Part shown: one piece after another, positions 35,000 to 47,430 of the stretch
Numbering within the stretch: position 1 is the stretch's first letter
Layout of the letters: every line of letters starts with the position of its first letter
NCBI GenBank assembly: GCA_036346275.1
Contig: CM070713.1
Location: 74,516,382-74,580,381 of the forward strand
Source of the DNA: Otatea glauca
Taxonomy: Eukaryota; Streptophyta; Magnoliopsida; Poales; Poaceae
Length of the DNA: 64,000 bases
Direction: 5' to 3'
The notes under the pieces: generated by a model
Seen by the model: only the letters and a program-made list of their open reading frames with translations
Told to the model about the DNA's origin: nothing
Database searches by the model: none
Position numbers and translations under genes: made by a program

Positions 35000-35373
35000 C
35001 GCCGCCAGGGAGATTGGGAGGATTCGCCTCTCTCGCTGGCTTGTGCCGGTGCGTTCCGAGAGCTCTCGCGTTCGCGTGGATTTGACGAGCAGGGGAGCGG
35101 AGGGGAATATGAAGGCGCATCGATCTTTTTGGTGGCTGCGACGGAATGGGGTTCGCTGATTGTGGGGCCCGTGGCTAGTCGGGTCCAGTGTCAGTGTCTG
35201 TTCAGCTTTGGTAGCCGGTAGGTGTCTGCATTCTGGACTGTGAATGGACTAACTACTTTGAACTAGTATAGTGTCAGTGCTAACGTTACGACGGTAGTAC
35301 ATCCGCTTATCAATTAAATGAGAAAATAAGTATGAATATAACACTTAATAGTAAATAATCTTGTGACCACATT
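35000..35373. other. Upstream region of the phosphate carrier
   Basis: 5' leader and promoter region of the minus-strand carrier, GC-rich up to about 35220 and then AT-rich. No clear TATA box was chosen. A transposon-derived repeat begins near 35374, so the promoter proximal to transposons is under 400 bp. Confidence 0.4.
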
Positions 35374-35836
35374 GTACGTACTACATATTTGGAAGGAGAG
35401 CGAATCAAACAAGGAAATAAATAGGGAAGATCTACATGCAAGGAAACCAGAATTGAATTTTTTACTGTCCTGACCAAAACTGTATGTATTACATATTTGG
35501 AAGGAGAGCGAATCAAACAAGGAAATAAACGGGGAGGATCCGCATGCAAGGAAACCAGAATTGAATTTTTCTTGTTCTTGCCTCGTGATCGTATTTTTTT
35601 CGAATATAACCTTTTTGAGATTTTTTACGGATCTAGCCCCATATAGCCTAATTTGTGTCTGAGCGCCGATTTTTTTCATTTTTATCCACGGAACCGGTGG
35701 TTTGTGAGTCTTTATTTAAATTTTTCTCGCGGAACCGGTATGGCGTGAGTCTTTGTTTAATTTTATCTTTTTCCTGCGGATCTAGCGGTCATGAGCACGA
35801 TTTATTTTTCTATATTTTTCCAAAATTATTGGTGGA
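35374..35836 (+). repeat. Repeat block L, inverted copy of 51383-51842
   Basis: Block L contains a 108-bp tandem duplication (starts 35374 and 35482; both hold CATATTTGGAAGGAGAGCGA and GCAAGGAAACCAGAATTGAA). It goes on through TCTAGCCCCATATAGCCTAA and repeated CGGAACCGGT segments to CTATATTTTTCCAAAATTAT. The reverse complement of 51383-51842 follows the same order with scattered substitutions and indels. L and R therefore face each other on both sides of the 15-kb gypsy element. Confidence 0.8.
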
Positions 35837-35929
35837 TCGGCACCGCTTGATTTTTTTTTTTCATTTTCTCCCACGCTTGAATTTTTGGTGGCCACCAAGC
35901 ATTTATTTTTTGCCACAATTATTAAGCGG

Positions 35930-36820
35930 TGTGAATACTAAAAAAGGATACCCCAACGGCCCAAGCAACGAGCGCAGACCTCAAGCATATCTCCATTAAC
36001 AGCGCCCGACGCCGGCCGACCGATTCACTGCGAGACCGCGAAAGGCATCCGCTTCGGCCGGCCAGGAAGCGAATCCGACAGACGGCGATCCAGACCCCTC
36101 TTGGCGGGCGGGATCTCCGACTCCAACCAAACCAAGGTGGTGAGCGCCGAGTGCCGCGTGTCAAGTCCTCACCGGCCTACCGCCATGTACCCTCGGATAA
36201 AGTCAATCGAGGCGACTATCACGAGGCGGTGGCTCCTTCCCAAGAAGATCCGGTGGATTGTAGAAGACAAAGCTTCCGGCCCATCAGCCGGTCACGTAAA
36301 GACGCGGCGCGCGCTCCTCCCGGCGGCACCGGCGTCCACGCACCTCGGCGTCGGATTCGCAAGGATCACAGAGGGCAAGCACGCTACTTCCGGAATACCT
36401 AACCTCCCGACCACCAAGGCTACCAACCCGGCATGGGCAAGGCGGGTGGCGACAGATCCACGGGGCGAAGGGCCGGAGCTCTAGCGAGGTCGCCTCGCTT
36501 TCCTCCTAACTCTCGATATAACTCGCCCTTCCTTTTGTATAAAAGGAGGCGAGGCTAAACGATTCAAAAGGACAACGAGCAAGAACAAGAAAGGAGAGAG
36601 CGCTATCAAACTCCTCTCGCTAAGCCATTGGCATTCTCGCTTGTAAAACTTTGTGCGATCATACATGCAAGAGTAATACAACACCACCACACACGAATCG
36701 GGTAGGGACCTTGGCACGAACCGGTATACATCTTGGACTCACGAGTCTAACCATTCAGGAGTGGAACGCGCGACCCCTAGACTTACAAATTTTACTTGCC
36801 GGCGCCCCGAAAAGCGGCGG
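35930..36820 (+). repeat. 5' LTR of the Tat-lineage element
   Basis: It matches 50033-50935 along its length, from GAATACTA..AAAGGATACCCCA to ACTTGCCGGCGC..CCGAAAA. It contains a TATA box TATAAAAGG at 36538-36546 preceded by a CGCCCTTCCTTTTG block. The start is placed at the TG of TGTGAATAC. Differences to the other LTR are numerous and often 1-3 base indels. Confidence 0.85.
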
Positions 36821-36821
36821 T

Positions 36822-36840
36822 TGGCGCGCCAGTAGGGGAC
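36822..36840 (+). other. Primer-binding-site-like sequence of the Tat element
   Basis: TGGCGCGCCAGTAGGGGA lies just inside the 5' LTR. The TGGCGC start is common to plant gypsy PBSs. I did not assign the primer tRNA. Confidence 0.6.
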
Positions 36841-37880
36841 TTCGGCGTCTTCATCACCATCTCGGACTCCGTTTATCTCCCGATGGCATCCACCGCTGCG
36901 GCGGCATGATCGCGCAGGGAACCGGATCCGCCGGCTCCTCGACCGCCGTCACCCGACGGAGGGCTCACGCTTCGTCCCCGCCGTCTCCGGAAAACGGCGC
37001 GCCGTGAGAGCTTAGGCGTCCTCTCCGGCGGCCGTAAGCTCGGCTTAGGCGCCTGCGGCCCCGGTCGGAACCCGAGGAGTGCTCGCCGCGGTCGGGCGAA
37101 AACTCCCATAGGCGGCGGGTGACCATGTCACCCCGTAGGCTCGCGATCGGAGTGGCGATGGTGGCTACATGCCAACCTCCGTCCACGAGTTCTTTGGAAG
37201 ACTCTTCCGACCACGGCTCCGGCTCCGACGCGGAGTATCCGCCGCAGACGGCACTCGCGCGAGTGCTGGCGTGGCGGGCACAGCCGATTTGGTCGTAGCC
37301 ACCGCGGCTCTACGACGGTCCCGTCCGCGCCGACCGAGGCACGGAGGGGAATACCGCGAAGGCTGCTGAACGCGCCTTCAGCTCGCCATGTGAGCTCCAG
37401 CGCAACAACGGAGAGCCGAGGAGCGGCGGTCGAGCTCGGCCGGCTCGAGCCAACTGAGCGGGGCGAGCCCGAGCCGTCAAATCTTTGGCGGGCGACGCAG
37501 CGCGCGCTAGCGCCAAGAGCACCACAAGGTGGGGCGAGAATCCGGCGCCCCGGTTTTCCCTCACGCGAGCCAAAAGCGTGGGCTGCGGCCGCAATCTTGC
37601 TCGAGGCCTTCCGAGCCCGCAAACCGAGGCGAGCTACCTACGGAACCTTCGAGGTGGTGGAGCGCGTGGCCGTCAGTAAAGACATCAGAGCCTCGGCTCC
37701 TACCACACCGGCGCTACTTCCGCCGGGCCCGTCTGCCATGGAGCCGGCTGGTGCGCCAAGACCGCACCACCCGAGCCTCACGTACCCGTGCGCCCGGCGC
37801 CTCGGTAATGCCTACGACATCGCGCCACCCTCGGCGCGAAGAAAGATGGCGGAGGGCGCGCGCAGCTCACGTGTTGCGGA
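36841..37880 (+). other. 5' untranslated / N-terminal gag region of the Tat element
   Basis: GC-rich (above 60 percent) with many overlapping open frames on both strands, none with a recognisable domain. It probably includes the leader and the poorly conserved N-terminal half of gag. The longest plus frame (37390-38154) reads into the gag block in part. Confidence 0.4.
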
Positions 37881-38580
37881 TGGTGGCGCCACTATCGCGG
37901 CCGAGCCCGATGGTCTGGACCACGGGCTTTTGCCAAGGATCCGCCGGCGGATTTCCCGCCCGATTCCGGCGCCTACCAACATTGCCAAGTACACGGGCCA
38001 CCAACCCGGTGTCGGCTCAAGATTACCGGCTCGCATGCGGGTGGGAGCGACAGATGATCTCTTCATCATCCAAGTACCTCCCCATCTACCTCGCGGACTC
38101 GGCTCGAGCTCGGCTCGAGTACTGCCGCCAAAGCCGTCGAGGCGGGTGACTTGAAGAATCTCTTCGTCGGTAACTTCCGGGCACTTACAAGCGCCACGAA
38201 ACTCCTGAGACTGAAGGGCTGCAAGCGGCGACTGTGGAAACCTCGGGACTACATCGGCGGTTTTCCGCCCGGTGCAACGAGCTCCCGACATCTCCGGCGC
38301 CGATGTCGTGGGAGCCTTCATCTGACACCTCTGCAAGGCCTTGGTGCACAAGGTGGGCGCCTCAAGCCCGGGACCACCAAGGAACTCCTCGACATCGCCA
38401 CCAACCACGCCCCGCGAGGAGGCCGTAGGGCTATTTTCGAAGGAGGAAAGGCCAGCAGAGAGCCGGCGTCAAGCGGGTCTCCTCCCGACCGCCGACAAGC
38501 GGGCGGCGCGAAGCGGTCCGTGAGACCAGTGGTCGCCACGGTCGATCGCCATGCCAGCAAAGCGAAGCGGTAGCCGCCGC
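37881..38580 (+). pseudogene. gag remnant of the Tat element
   Basis: Across two or three frames the order is ARFRRLPTLPSTRAT-like, DYRLACG, DDLFIIQ, YLPIYLADSARARLEY, LKNLFVGNF, then VHKVGASS and a PRTTKELLDIATNHA-like block. This is the retrotrans-gag domain order of Tat elements. Frameshifts near 38035, 38150 and 38330 and lost codons make it non-coding as it stands. Confidence 0.7.
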
Positions 38581-39330
38581 CGTCACCACCGCCGAGAAAT
38601 TGATGGGCGGCCCATGCCCGAACCATGGGTTCTCCGTCAAGCACAAATACCGGGGCTGCGAAGTCCCGAGGCGCTATCTCTCTAGCGTCCCCACCACGCT
38701 GCGAGCAAAGGAAAGAAGCCGCCGCGGCCCGCGAACAGCGGAGAAGAAGGCGACGGCGAGTTCCACGAGCCCGACGGCACGCCTCATGATCTTCGGAGGA
38801 CCGGCACTCGCCGACAAGCGTCGACTCAAGCTCGCTTCTGCGAGGTCCACACCGTCACGCCGGCGTCCCCAATATCTTCGGTGGTGGAGTTCCCGATCAC
38901 CTTTGATCGGACCGATCACCCGATCGCGTCCACGGTAGGGAAGGTACCACGGTGGTCACCCGTCGTCGGAGCAGGCGCCTCACGAAGGTCGCGATGGGCG
39001 AAGCGGCGGCCTCAACATCCTCTACGTTGAGGCGTTCGCTATAGGGTCCCGCGCTCAAGCCTCCGGCCAAGCAAGGCACCTTTCTATGGCGTCATCCGGG
39101 CGGCAAGCCCATCCGCTCGGCAGTCGACTGCCGTCACCTTCGAGGCCGGAAACTTCGCACCGAGACCCTCACCTTCGAGGTCGTGGATTTCCCGGCGCCT
39201 ACCACGCCATCTGGGGAGGCCATGCTCGCCAAGTTCATGGCGATCCCGCCACGCCTACCTCAAGTGAAGATCCCGGACCGCGTGGAGTCATCACCGCGGC
39301 ATCGTCCTTCCGGCTTGCCTTCAAGCTGCG
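38581..39330 (+). pseudogene. Protease region remnant of the Tat element
   Basis: Fragments include LMIFGGPALADKRRLKLA (about 38785-38840) and, near 39110-39260, SRLPSPSRPETSHRDPH with the out-of-frame equivalents ETLTFEVVDF and GEAMLAKFMAIP, which match the segment between protease and reverse transcriptase in Tat elements. The catalytic Asp-containing motif is not readable in one frame. Confidence 0.5.
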
Positions 39331-39339
39331 AGCGCGGCA

Positions 39340-41450
39340 ATGCGAGCTTCGCCTCGGCGATCGTTGCCTCTGCGAACTCAACAAGCTCGGGAAGGAAGCG
39401 CCGAGTCAGTCCACGAATCCAAGAAATCGGGCGGGATCCTTAAATCCGCCGAGGACACGAAGGAGGTCACGGTCGATCCACGTGATCCGACCAAGACCGT
39501 CTTGGTCGGAGCCACGCTCCCGCCAAATAGGAAGCGGCTCGTCGACTTCCTCCGCACTAACAAAGATGTCTTCGCATGGAGGTCCTCCGACATGCCGGGC
39601 ATTCAAAGGAGGTCGCCGAGCACTCCTTGAGCGTCAGACTGGCTCAAAGCCGGTCGCCCAGCGCTGCGGCGCCGGCGAGGAAAGGCGCAGGTTATAGGAG
39701 GAGATCGCCAAACTCTTGGCGGCGGGGTTAAATAAAGAGGTCGCCACCACGAGTGGCTAGCCAACCTCATACTTGTAAAAAGAAGAAGGCAATGGAGAAT
39801 GTGTGTTGACTATACGAGTCTCAACAAAGCATGCCCCAAGGACCCATTCCCTTACCTCGCATCGACCAAGTCATCGACTCCACCTGGGTGCGAGTCTCTT
39901 TCCTTCTACGGATGCCTACTCGGGCTACCACCAGTTGCGCTAAAGGAGTCCAGACCATTTCGCGACTTCCTTCATCACTCCGTTCGGCTCGTTCGCTATG
40001 TCACAATGCCCTTCGGCTGAAGAACGCGGGCGCTACATACCCGATGTATGCAAGCGTGCTTCAATGACCGGATCGGCCGCAAGCGTTGAGGCATATGTCG
40101 GCGATATTGTCGTAAAGACCGAAAGGTCGCGACCTTATCGCCGACCTAGAAGAGACTTTCGCGAACCTTGACGGTTTCGCATAAAGCTCAACCCGCAGAA
40201 GTCGTCTTGGGGTCCCCAAAGGAAAGCTCTTAGGCTTCATCGTCTCGGCGAGGCATCGAGGCCAATCGGGAGAAGATCTCGGCGATCGCGAGGATGGGCG
40301 GTCGGCAACCTCAAAGGGGTCAGAGGTGGCCGGATGCTGGCGGCTTTGAGCCGTTCGTGTCTCGCCTCGCGACACGCGAATGCCGCTCTGGTGCTCGAAA
40401 TCCGACCGCTTGATTGGACACACGAGGCTCGGAGGCCCTCACCCGCTTGAAGGCCTTCTGTCCTCGCCGCCGATCTGGTCGCCCGGCACGGGTGAACGCT
40501 GCTCCTCTACATCATTTGCCACTACCCAAGTCGTCGGTAGCGGCCCTCGTGGTGGAGCGGCGAGAAGAAGGCCGTGAGCTCAAGGCTGCGGCCGGTCTAC
40601 TTCATCGATGAGGTACTTTCCGAGTCAAGACTCGGTACCCACAGTGCGAAGTTACTCCACGCGGTGCTCATCGCAAAGAGGAAACTCGTTCACTACTTCG
40701 ATCAACACGCCATCACCGTGGTGACCACGTCCCCACTGGCGAGATCATCCACAATCGCGATGCCTCGGAAGGATAGCCAAATGGGCGCTCGAGCTTAGCG
40801 GCCATGGCATAATATCGTCCCTCGGGACGGCGATCAAATCGCGAGCTCGGCGACCGTCGCCGAGTGGGCCAAGCCGAGCACCACCGGTGGTCGAAGACCC
40901 GTCTTGGACAATGTACTTCGACGGGTCTTACACCAAGAATGGCGCGGCGCGGAGTAAATCATCATCTCCCGCTCGGAACGAGCTGTCGCCATTAGGTTGC
41001 TCTTCGCCGCGACCAACAACATTGCCGTCTGAGGCTCGTCAGCGGTCTCGGATCGCTGCCGACCTCGGTGCTCGCGGCTCGTCCACGGGGACTCCAAGCT
41101 TGTCGTCGACCAAGTCATGAAGGCTGCGGGCCCCGAGGCGCCCGCATGGCCGCGTCATCGTCGAGAAGTCGCCGGCTCGAGGAGCGCTTCAAGGGTTTCG
41201 AGCTTCACCATAGCTACCGAGCGTTACAATGGCGAGGCCGATCACTGGCCAATCTTGCCTCGTCGAGAGCACCGGCCCGCCGGGATCTTCGTCTCGACCT
41301 CCTGCGGCCCTTGTCCGGTGGACTCGGCGGTGGCGGCCACCCGACCAATCGGCCTGCCGTCGCCCCGACAAGCCAGCGATCGGGCGAAGACTTGGCGGAT
41401 CGCCGCGGTGTGCTAGCACTGAGTCCGATGGAGGAGGCCCTACATCGACC
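39340..41450 (+). pseudogene. Reverse transcriptase and RNase H remnant of the Tat element
   Basis: A pre-RT segment reads KEVTVDPRDPTKTVLVGATL, then LVDFLRTNKDVFAWRSSDMP (about 39450-39600). CVDYTSLNKACPKDPFP follows at 39800-39850. The next core blocks are scattered over frames (YVTMPFG at about 40000, LKNAGATYPM). Later blocks include LLHAVLIAKRKLVHYF and, for RNase H, WTMYFDGSYTKNGAA (about 40905-40950). Many indels interrupt it, so no functional polymerase can be made from this copy. Confidence 0.75.
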
Positions 41451-42630
41451 GTTTGTGGACGGGTCACTTCCCGACCCGACCGAGGGCCGGCGCCTCGCCC
41501 GTGAGCAAAATCCTTAAATCTGATCGGCGGACCTCTACAAAAGGAGTCCTCGGGGTCCTCCAAAAATGTATCTTGACCGACCAAGGAAAGCAATTCTTGG
41601 GCGACATACAGTAGTCTGCGGTCACCACGCAGCACCCGATCTCTTGTGGGAAAGGCCTTTCGACAAGGTTTCTACTAGCCAACCGTGGTCGACGCCGAGC
41701 ATATAAATGACACTTTGTGAAGGATGCAGTTCTTTGCTCGTGACGCATCTCACCGACCAAGCTTTACAGGCGATCCCCATCACGTGGCCTTTTGCCGTCA
41801 CGGGGACTCGATTTGGTCGAACCTTCGAAGCGCCGGGGCTTCACCCACCTACTCGTCGCGGTAGACAAGTTCACCAAGTGGATAGAGGCCAAGCGGTCGT
41901 GGCGCCACGTCGGTACAAGCGGCCATCTTCTTCCGCGACATCGTTTTAGGTTTGGAGTCCCAAACTCCATCATCACCGAAACAACGAACACGCAGTTCAC
42001 GGGAAGGAATTTCTCGAGTTACGTGGCGACTTCAACATCCGTGTCGATTGGGCGCGATAGCCCATCCGCGGACTAACGGCTAGGTCGGCGCACTAACGGC
42101 ATGATCCTTCAAGGACTCAAGCGCGGATCTTCGATCGGCTCGAGCATTTCGCAGGGCTGGGTAGCCGAGCGCCTCCGTGCTCGGAGTCTGCGGACCACGC
42201 CGGCCGGGCGGCCGGGTTCACACCCTTCTTTATGGTGTTGGTGTGAGCGGTTTGCCCATCGACACAGAATCGGCTCCCGAGATTGCAAGCCTTCGATGAG
42301 GCTCGGGGCTCGCCGCAACAAGAGCGCCATCGACCCATTTCGGCGGAGGCGGCGTGGCCGTCTGCGGTCGGCGGATATCAACAAGCCTGCGCCGCTACCA
42401 CGGCCGCCAAGTTCGAGGGCGATCCTTGGTATTTGGCGACTTGGTTCTGCGTCGGTCGGACAACCAAAGATAAGCACAAGCGGCGCCCCACAGGAAGTCC
42501 TTTCACCGTCGTGGAAGTTCTCGGGCACTGGCACCTTCCGACTCAAGGGCGCCGATGGTCGCATCCTCCTAATGCGGAACATTGAAAAGTTAAGGCGATT
42601 CTATCCTAAACTCTTTTCCTCTTCCTAGCA
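41451..42630 (+). pseudogene. Integrase remnant of the Tat element
   Basis: The clearest part is at 41792-42076: LLVAVDKFTKWIEAK, then FGVPNSIITET and NTQFTGRNF, the integrase core around the first two catalytic positions. The HHCC region upstream and the C-terminal region (about 42100-42600, with MILQGLKRGSS) are only partly readable. Confidence 0.7.
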
Positions 42631-43249
42631 TGCTCTTTACCTTCTTCCTTCCGAAGCACACGGTCGCCGTCGGCGACGACTGGGAGCTGCCTTCGGCACC
42701 CGTTCAGTTTGCTCGGTCGGCACTGCGCGGGTTGATGACCCAACCGACCACAAGGTCCTTCCCGGCGGTAACTCCTTTGACCCAAGTGCTCTGACCTCGC
42801 CCGGTGGCTATGGTTGCTAACGCCGCGGAAGAAGGAAGTACGAGTGGAGTGACCTTTGGGTCGGCAGGAACACTCCTCCCCGCACGAACTCGGCTATCCG
42901 CAGCTTATGAGGGTGCGTGACCGTGGTCATGAGGTCCATCCGGCGGTAACCCTCTCAACCCAAGTGTTCGGCCTCGCCCGGCCTACGGTTGCTAAGTAGC
43001 ACTTTGCGGAAGAAGGAAGTGCCCGAGTGGAAAGATCCTGGCGGTCTAGAACACTCCTATCCTCACAAGTCGCCTAACATTGCATAGCCAAGTCTCCAAT
43101 CCACCTCGCTCCTCCCAAAACAACCCGACCTACGCACAAGTGGCCCCTGCGGTCCTTAGGGCTATGGTCGCCAAGCCTCATCCTAAATACGAAAAGGGCG
43201 AGGGCGATTACGGGACTTGATAATTTCAAGATTGTTTAAATAACGGTCT
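42631..43249. other. Non-coding spacer of the Tat element with an internal duplication
   Basis: No domain was seen. The sequence GGCGGTAAC.CCT.T.A/GACCCAAGTG with GCCTCGCCCGG...GGTTGCTAA and GAAGAAGGAAGT(A/G) occurs at about 42767-42840 and again at about 42939-43022, a direct duplication of roughly 175 bp period. Confidence 0.5.
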
Positions 43250-46200
43250 TTACAATCTAAGAAGGATAAAGCTAACTTTTTCTACTCTTCTTGACAGGCG
43301 GCCGGTGGCGGCGGAGAGTTGGCGCCTCTGGCTTCTGGAAGGCGGCTGCGGCGGGATCGGTGGCGATCTCGGGCGTGCGGCTCGACCAAGAGCTCGAACC
43401 GTCGATCTCTCGTCGATCCGGTTCCAGCCTCGCCGCTCCCCACCACCGCGAGGTCGATGCCGTCGTAGTGCGAGATGGTGTTGACGGTAGCCGATGAAGC
43501 TCAAGCGCGGCGCCGGTGACTCACCGCCTCTTCTCTGATCGCTTTTCGGGCGGTAGCGGGGCAAGGGCACTCGGGCTGCCCGGCTCCAGGATGCGATCGC
43601 GAGACCTCGGCCGGCCTTGCGGAGGCCTCGGCTCGGCGCTCATCTCGGCCCGACCGTCCTCGGCAACCTTCAGCGCCGCCGGGCCTCGTCCCGCCACGAT
43701 CGCCACGTCACGGGCGGCCGGCCGTTCTCTGCGCCTCCACGGCGGCGCTCGATTCTTCTGCGCCTCTGCGGATTGCGGAGATTTTGGATAAGTTCGCCTG
43801 TGGGTCGCACCCCAAACTTAATTGAAGAATTGAGACACTTACCGGCCGCGGAGTTGGTGATTGCGACTTCGACTTGGCGCCTCGTATGAAGTCTTGGCTC
43901 GGCCGGCTCATACGGCGATCGCCGCTCGGGCGAACTCGGCGGCGTCCCCCGAGCCTTGTTCGCTCGGTCGCGGGCGTGTTACTGCGTCTGCGCGATCCTC
44001 CGCGGCAACGGCGGCATCCTTAGCCTCGGTGACCTCTCGTCGGAGGACTCGATTCGCCACTTTCGCCCTCAAAGCCTTGGCTTCTGGCGCTCATCATGAA
44101 GGGCCTTTGTGGCCTCTTCAAATCCTTGGCGGATCACCACCGCCTCGACCGCCTAATCGCGCGAGGCCTCTGGGCTAGGCGCGACTCAAGCGCGCCTGGC
44201 CGCACTCCTCATTCTCGCTGCATTATTGTCGGGCGCCGCAAAAGCTCGACGACGCCACGGCGATCCATAAGTCTTGCAAAAATGTGGACACTCCGTTAGT
44301 CGCGCGGAAGAACTATCAAAATGTGCAGCGAATCGAGAACTTTTGGTGACCTACAGGCGTGGTGGACTCCCCGACCATCATATCCGGTATACGGTGGAAG
44401 ACTTTAGAGCAAGGGCTAGACCTTCACGGATCGCCTATCTCGGCCGGGCCAGTGCGCCTTGCCGAAGGGTGGCCGCTCGCTCTCCTCGCCTCGCCCATGA
44501 TGCCGGCAGGAATTACACCGGCGCGCCTCCGCTCGCCGTTGGGCGGGACGCCACCGTCAAAGCACCATGGGCAAGGGTGGCGAGGTCAACCCTTGAAATC
44601 CTCGGCGACTTGCGCTGAGGGGCATCGGTCGGCACCTCCCACAGGACGAGGGTCGGGCACCTCCGTCGCCGGCTCGCCACGATTGGCGAGATCACCGGCA
44701 GCGCCGTTGTCTCATCCTCGGCGGCGATCACGTCGTCGGAGGAGTCCCAGCCGAGGCGGCGGAAGTTCTTCTTGGCACGACCTCGGGTGGGGCTCTGTCC
44801 CCTCGAAGGCGACCGCGCCCTCGGGCCGACGCCGCGACCTTGGCGACCCAACAAAGTCACCGAAATCACCGCGCCGTTACTTGCGGGGCGATGTAGCACG
44901 CCCCACGATCACCCAAGTATAGGTCTTTGACGTTGCAAAGATGCAAGAGTCGCTCGGCGGCTTTGCCAAAAAAAAATGCTCCAAAATAAAATAATAATAC
45001 ACTTACAAGGCGGCGGGTGCGTGCACGCGCGCCTCTTTGAAGCCCCCCGCCAAAGTCAGTCGGCCGATCGCTTCACGAAGCCACCTCCGGTAGAGAGCTG
45101 CGGCGGCCTTAGCGCAAGATCACCCCCACCGAGGATCCGTGGCCACGGGGCCGTGGCGCCGCCCTCGGCCGAGTCCACCTTCGGGCGCCGCCGATCGGCG
45201 GTCGTGAAAAAACCCACCATAGGGGTGGCGGGAGGCACTCCGCCATTGTCGATGGAAGTCGTCCCCACGGCGGTGGTCTCGACACATCCTCGCGCCGCCG
45301 CCGCCGCTGCGTAGCGTTCCTTTTTCTTCCTCCTCCTTTCCTCCTTCCGCTTCTTGCGGGAGAAGTCGACCTCTAGTCCTCGCCGGGCGGCCGCCGCTTC
45401 CTTATCCCGGGGCGGCGCTGGAAGACATCCCCATGAGCCCCGAGAGGATGCGGGAATGTCGGTCAAGTCTGAAGGGCGAGAGAAAAGAAGCGAAAGGAAT
45501 TTCACCGGCTTACAGTTGGCGGAAAAGCGCGAGAATGGCTCGGGTGGCCATCCATGACCACGATGCGCTGCCCGCAGAATGCGGCCGCCACCGAGCCTCC
45601 ACCTCGAGACAGCGGCCGGCTCGGGTTGGCCATCCTCGCCCGGTCGGACGGCCCGCATCTACGGAGCGAAGTGCGGCACGTGCACAAGTGGTTGCCGCGC
45701 ATCCCCATGAAGGCGCGCACAACCACGTCCCGGTGAGCCCGCCTCCTTTGAGCCTGACCGCTCCACGATCGGGGCGGCTTGTTCTTCTCCCTCTTTTGGC
45801 GCCCGGTTCCACCGCTCCTCGCCACGGAAGCTCTCGGTGAAGCGAGGCGCTGTCGCCAACGTTTGACGTAGATCCATTGAACGCCGACCCTTGTTAGGCG
45901 AGGCGGCTTCACCTCCAGTACTCCGTGCTCGGCCGGGCGGCTGGAGGGCGAGCCCCCAGGCGCGCGGCGTCAAGCGGCTTTGTCCTTCGAGCCTTGCACG
46001 GAAGAAGTGCCTCCACAGCGCCCGGTCGCGGCTCGATCCCCAAGAAGGCCGCGGCGTGATGAAGATGGCGATGTGGAGGACCCGTTAGGGTTGAGATGGT
46101 GCACCTCCACCTTGTAATGAAACAACGGCCCGGACGAGCGGGTGCGTGGCGAGCCAAAGCGCTCGAAAGCAGCGGGCACCACGATCTCGTCGCCCGTGCG

Positions 46201-46400
46201 TGGGGTGATATGCCCGGTCGGCACCCTCGGTAGGAAGGTCTGCGGCATGAGAAGCCCTTCTTCACCAAGCCGATCGCGACGGTGTCTTGCGTGAGCACTC
46301 CGGCCCGACATCTTCACGGGGAGGCAGTGGAAGGTGAGAAAGAAAGGTTGGGGTTTTCTTTCCTTAGCTCTCTGGTGCTCTTCTTGTTTGAGGCGAGAGA
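43250..46400 (-). pseudogene. Antisense additional ORF of the Tat element (putative gypsy-type 'Transposase_28' protein)
   Basis: On the strand opposite to gag-pol, the segment 46400-45900 reads, over two frames, VAIGLVKKGF, FLPRVPTGHITPRTGDEIVV, PAAFERF, SPRTRSSGPLFHYKVEVHHL, NPNGSSTS and GIEPRPG. This resembles the N-terminal domain of the antisense-encoded proteins annotated as putative gypsy-type transposon proteins (PF04195 type). Farther down (45660-43250) come Ser/Arg/Glu-rich blocks (SRKKRKEERRRKKKERYAAA, RRLGWDSSDDVIAAEDE) and coiled-coil-like fragments. Additional ORFs in sense or antisense are known in Tat, Ogre and Retand elements; their function is unknown. The copy is frameshifted. 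Confidence 0.6.
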
Positions 46401-47225
46401 TGAGAAAGGGCAAGAAAGCGTGACCACTCGAAAGCACCCAGGCGTATTTATAGAGGGCGAGCGAGCGCCGGCCAGCGGCGCCCGTCAGCAAGCGTCGCGA
46501 CCACCCTCGTCTGTCGCGCCCGACTGGTAACTCCCGGTTTCAATACCACTCCGCTTTTAATCCTGTCTTGTCGGCGTAAAGGGCCATAAAGACGCCGCCC
46601 GAACAACGTGTCCGTAACCTCTCGGTCTCGCCTTTAGGCGGAGCAGTTGCTCGGGCGCGCGAAGAAGCCCACTGGGCGCTGCGGCCCCAAGGCGGCAAAA
46701 GCTTTGTGGCTTGCGCCGAGGGCCCAGCGAGGAGTGGGTTCAAAAGGCCTACCCGCGGATGGGTATAAAGCGCCCAGCAAAAACTTGAGCAAGGGGGTGT
46801 GAGGTGAGCCACGGTGGGCCCTCGGTTAGGTCGGTGTGGCCTAATCACCTCTACTCGCGTCCGAGACCATACTTCACACTCTCCGGGAGCTCATCAATGG
46901 CGACACCACCAGTGTGCTCGGGTCGGCGGACGACCTAGAGTCCATCTGGGATTGAGTAAAGAAAGGTTTTTATGGGTCGCCCCACGAGAGGCAGGACACC
47001 CTACTGCGGGACCGTCGCTCGGAAGGGTCCCCCTTGGCGAGACCTCCCGGGACCCACTCGGACTACCCGCTATTAGCTCCACGAGCACGGCGTTCAAACC
47101 AACGCAGTGCGCGCGCGCTCATCCCCTCGGGTCCCACACTGCGGATGGGGTATACATGTGGGATAGGCGGCGGCCATTCCTCTCGCGGCTACCCTGCGCG
47201 AGCGAGGACTCGAGAAGGATGCCCC
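46401..47225. other. Unassigned GC-rich part of the Tat element
   Basis: The presumed leader and promoter of the antisense ORF lie at its left. Around 46880-47040 the plus strand reads LRELINGDTTSVLGSADDLE and SPHERQDTLLRDRRSEGSP, a protein-like stretch broken by one stop that I cannot place. Confidence 0.4.
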
Positions 47226-47430
47226 ACGTCCGCCTACGACGGTAGCGAGCACTCACGTCCGGCTACGACGGTAGCGAGCACTCACGTCCGGCTACGACGG
47301 TAGCGAGCACTCACGTCCGGCTACGACGGTGGCGAGCACTCACGTCCGGCACGACGGTGGCGAGCACTCACGTCCGGCTACGACGGTAAACGAGCACTCA
47401 CGTCCAGCTACGACGTTAAACGAGCACTCG
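47226..47430. repeat. 29-bp tandem repeat inside the Tat element
   Basis: About seven copies of GTCCGGCTACGACGGTAGCG + AGCACTCAC occur head to tail. The first copies are nearly identical; the last two change to GGTAAACGAGC and GTTAAACGAGC. That variant form then recurs inside the following array. Confidence 0.93.

Noticed and set aside
34539..35221. Frames of 92-172 codons overlapping the first exon of the phosphate carrier
   Set aside because: Shadows of the GC-rich first exon and leader; the carrier reading is supported by six phase-matched exons.
36873..39443. Many overlapping frames of 60-250 codons in the Tat element
   Set aside because: High GC lowers stop frequency; only the blocks that match gag, protease or RT motifs were kept.
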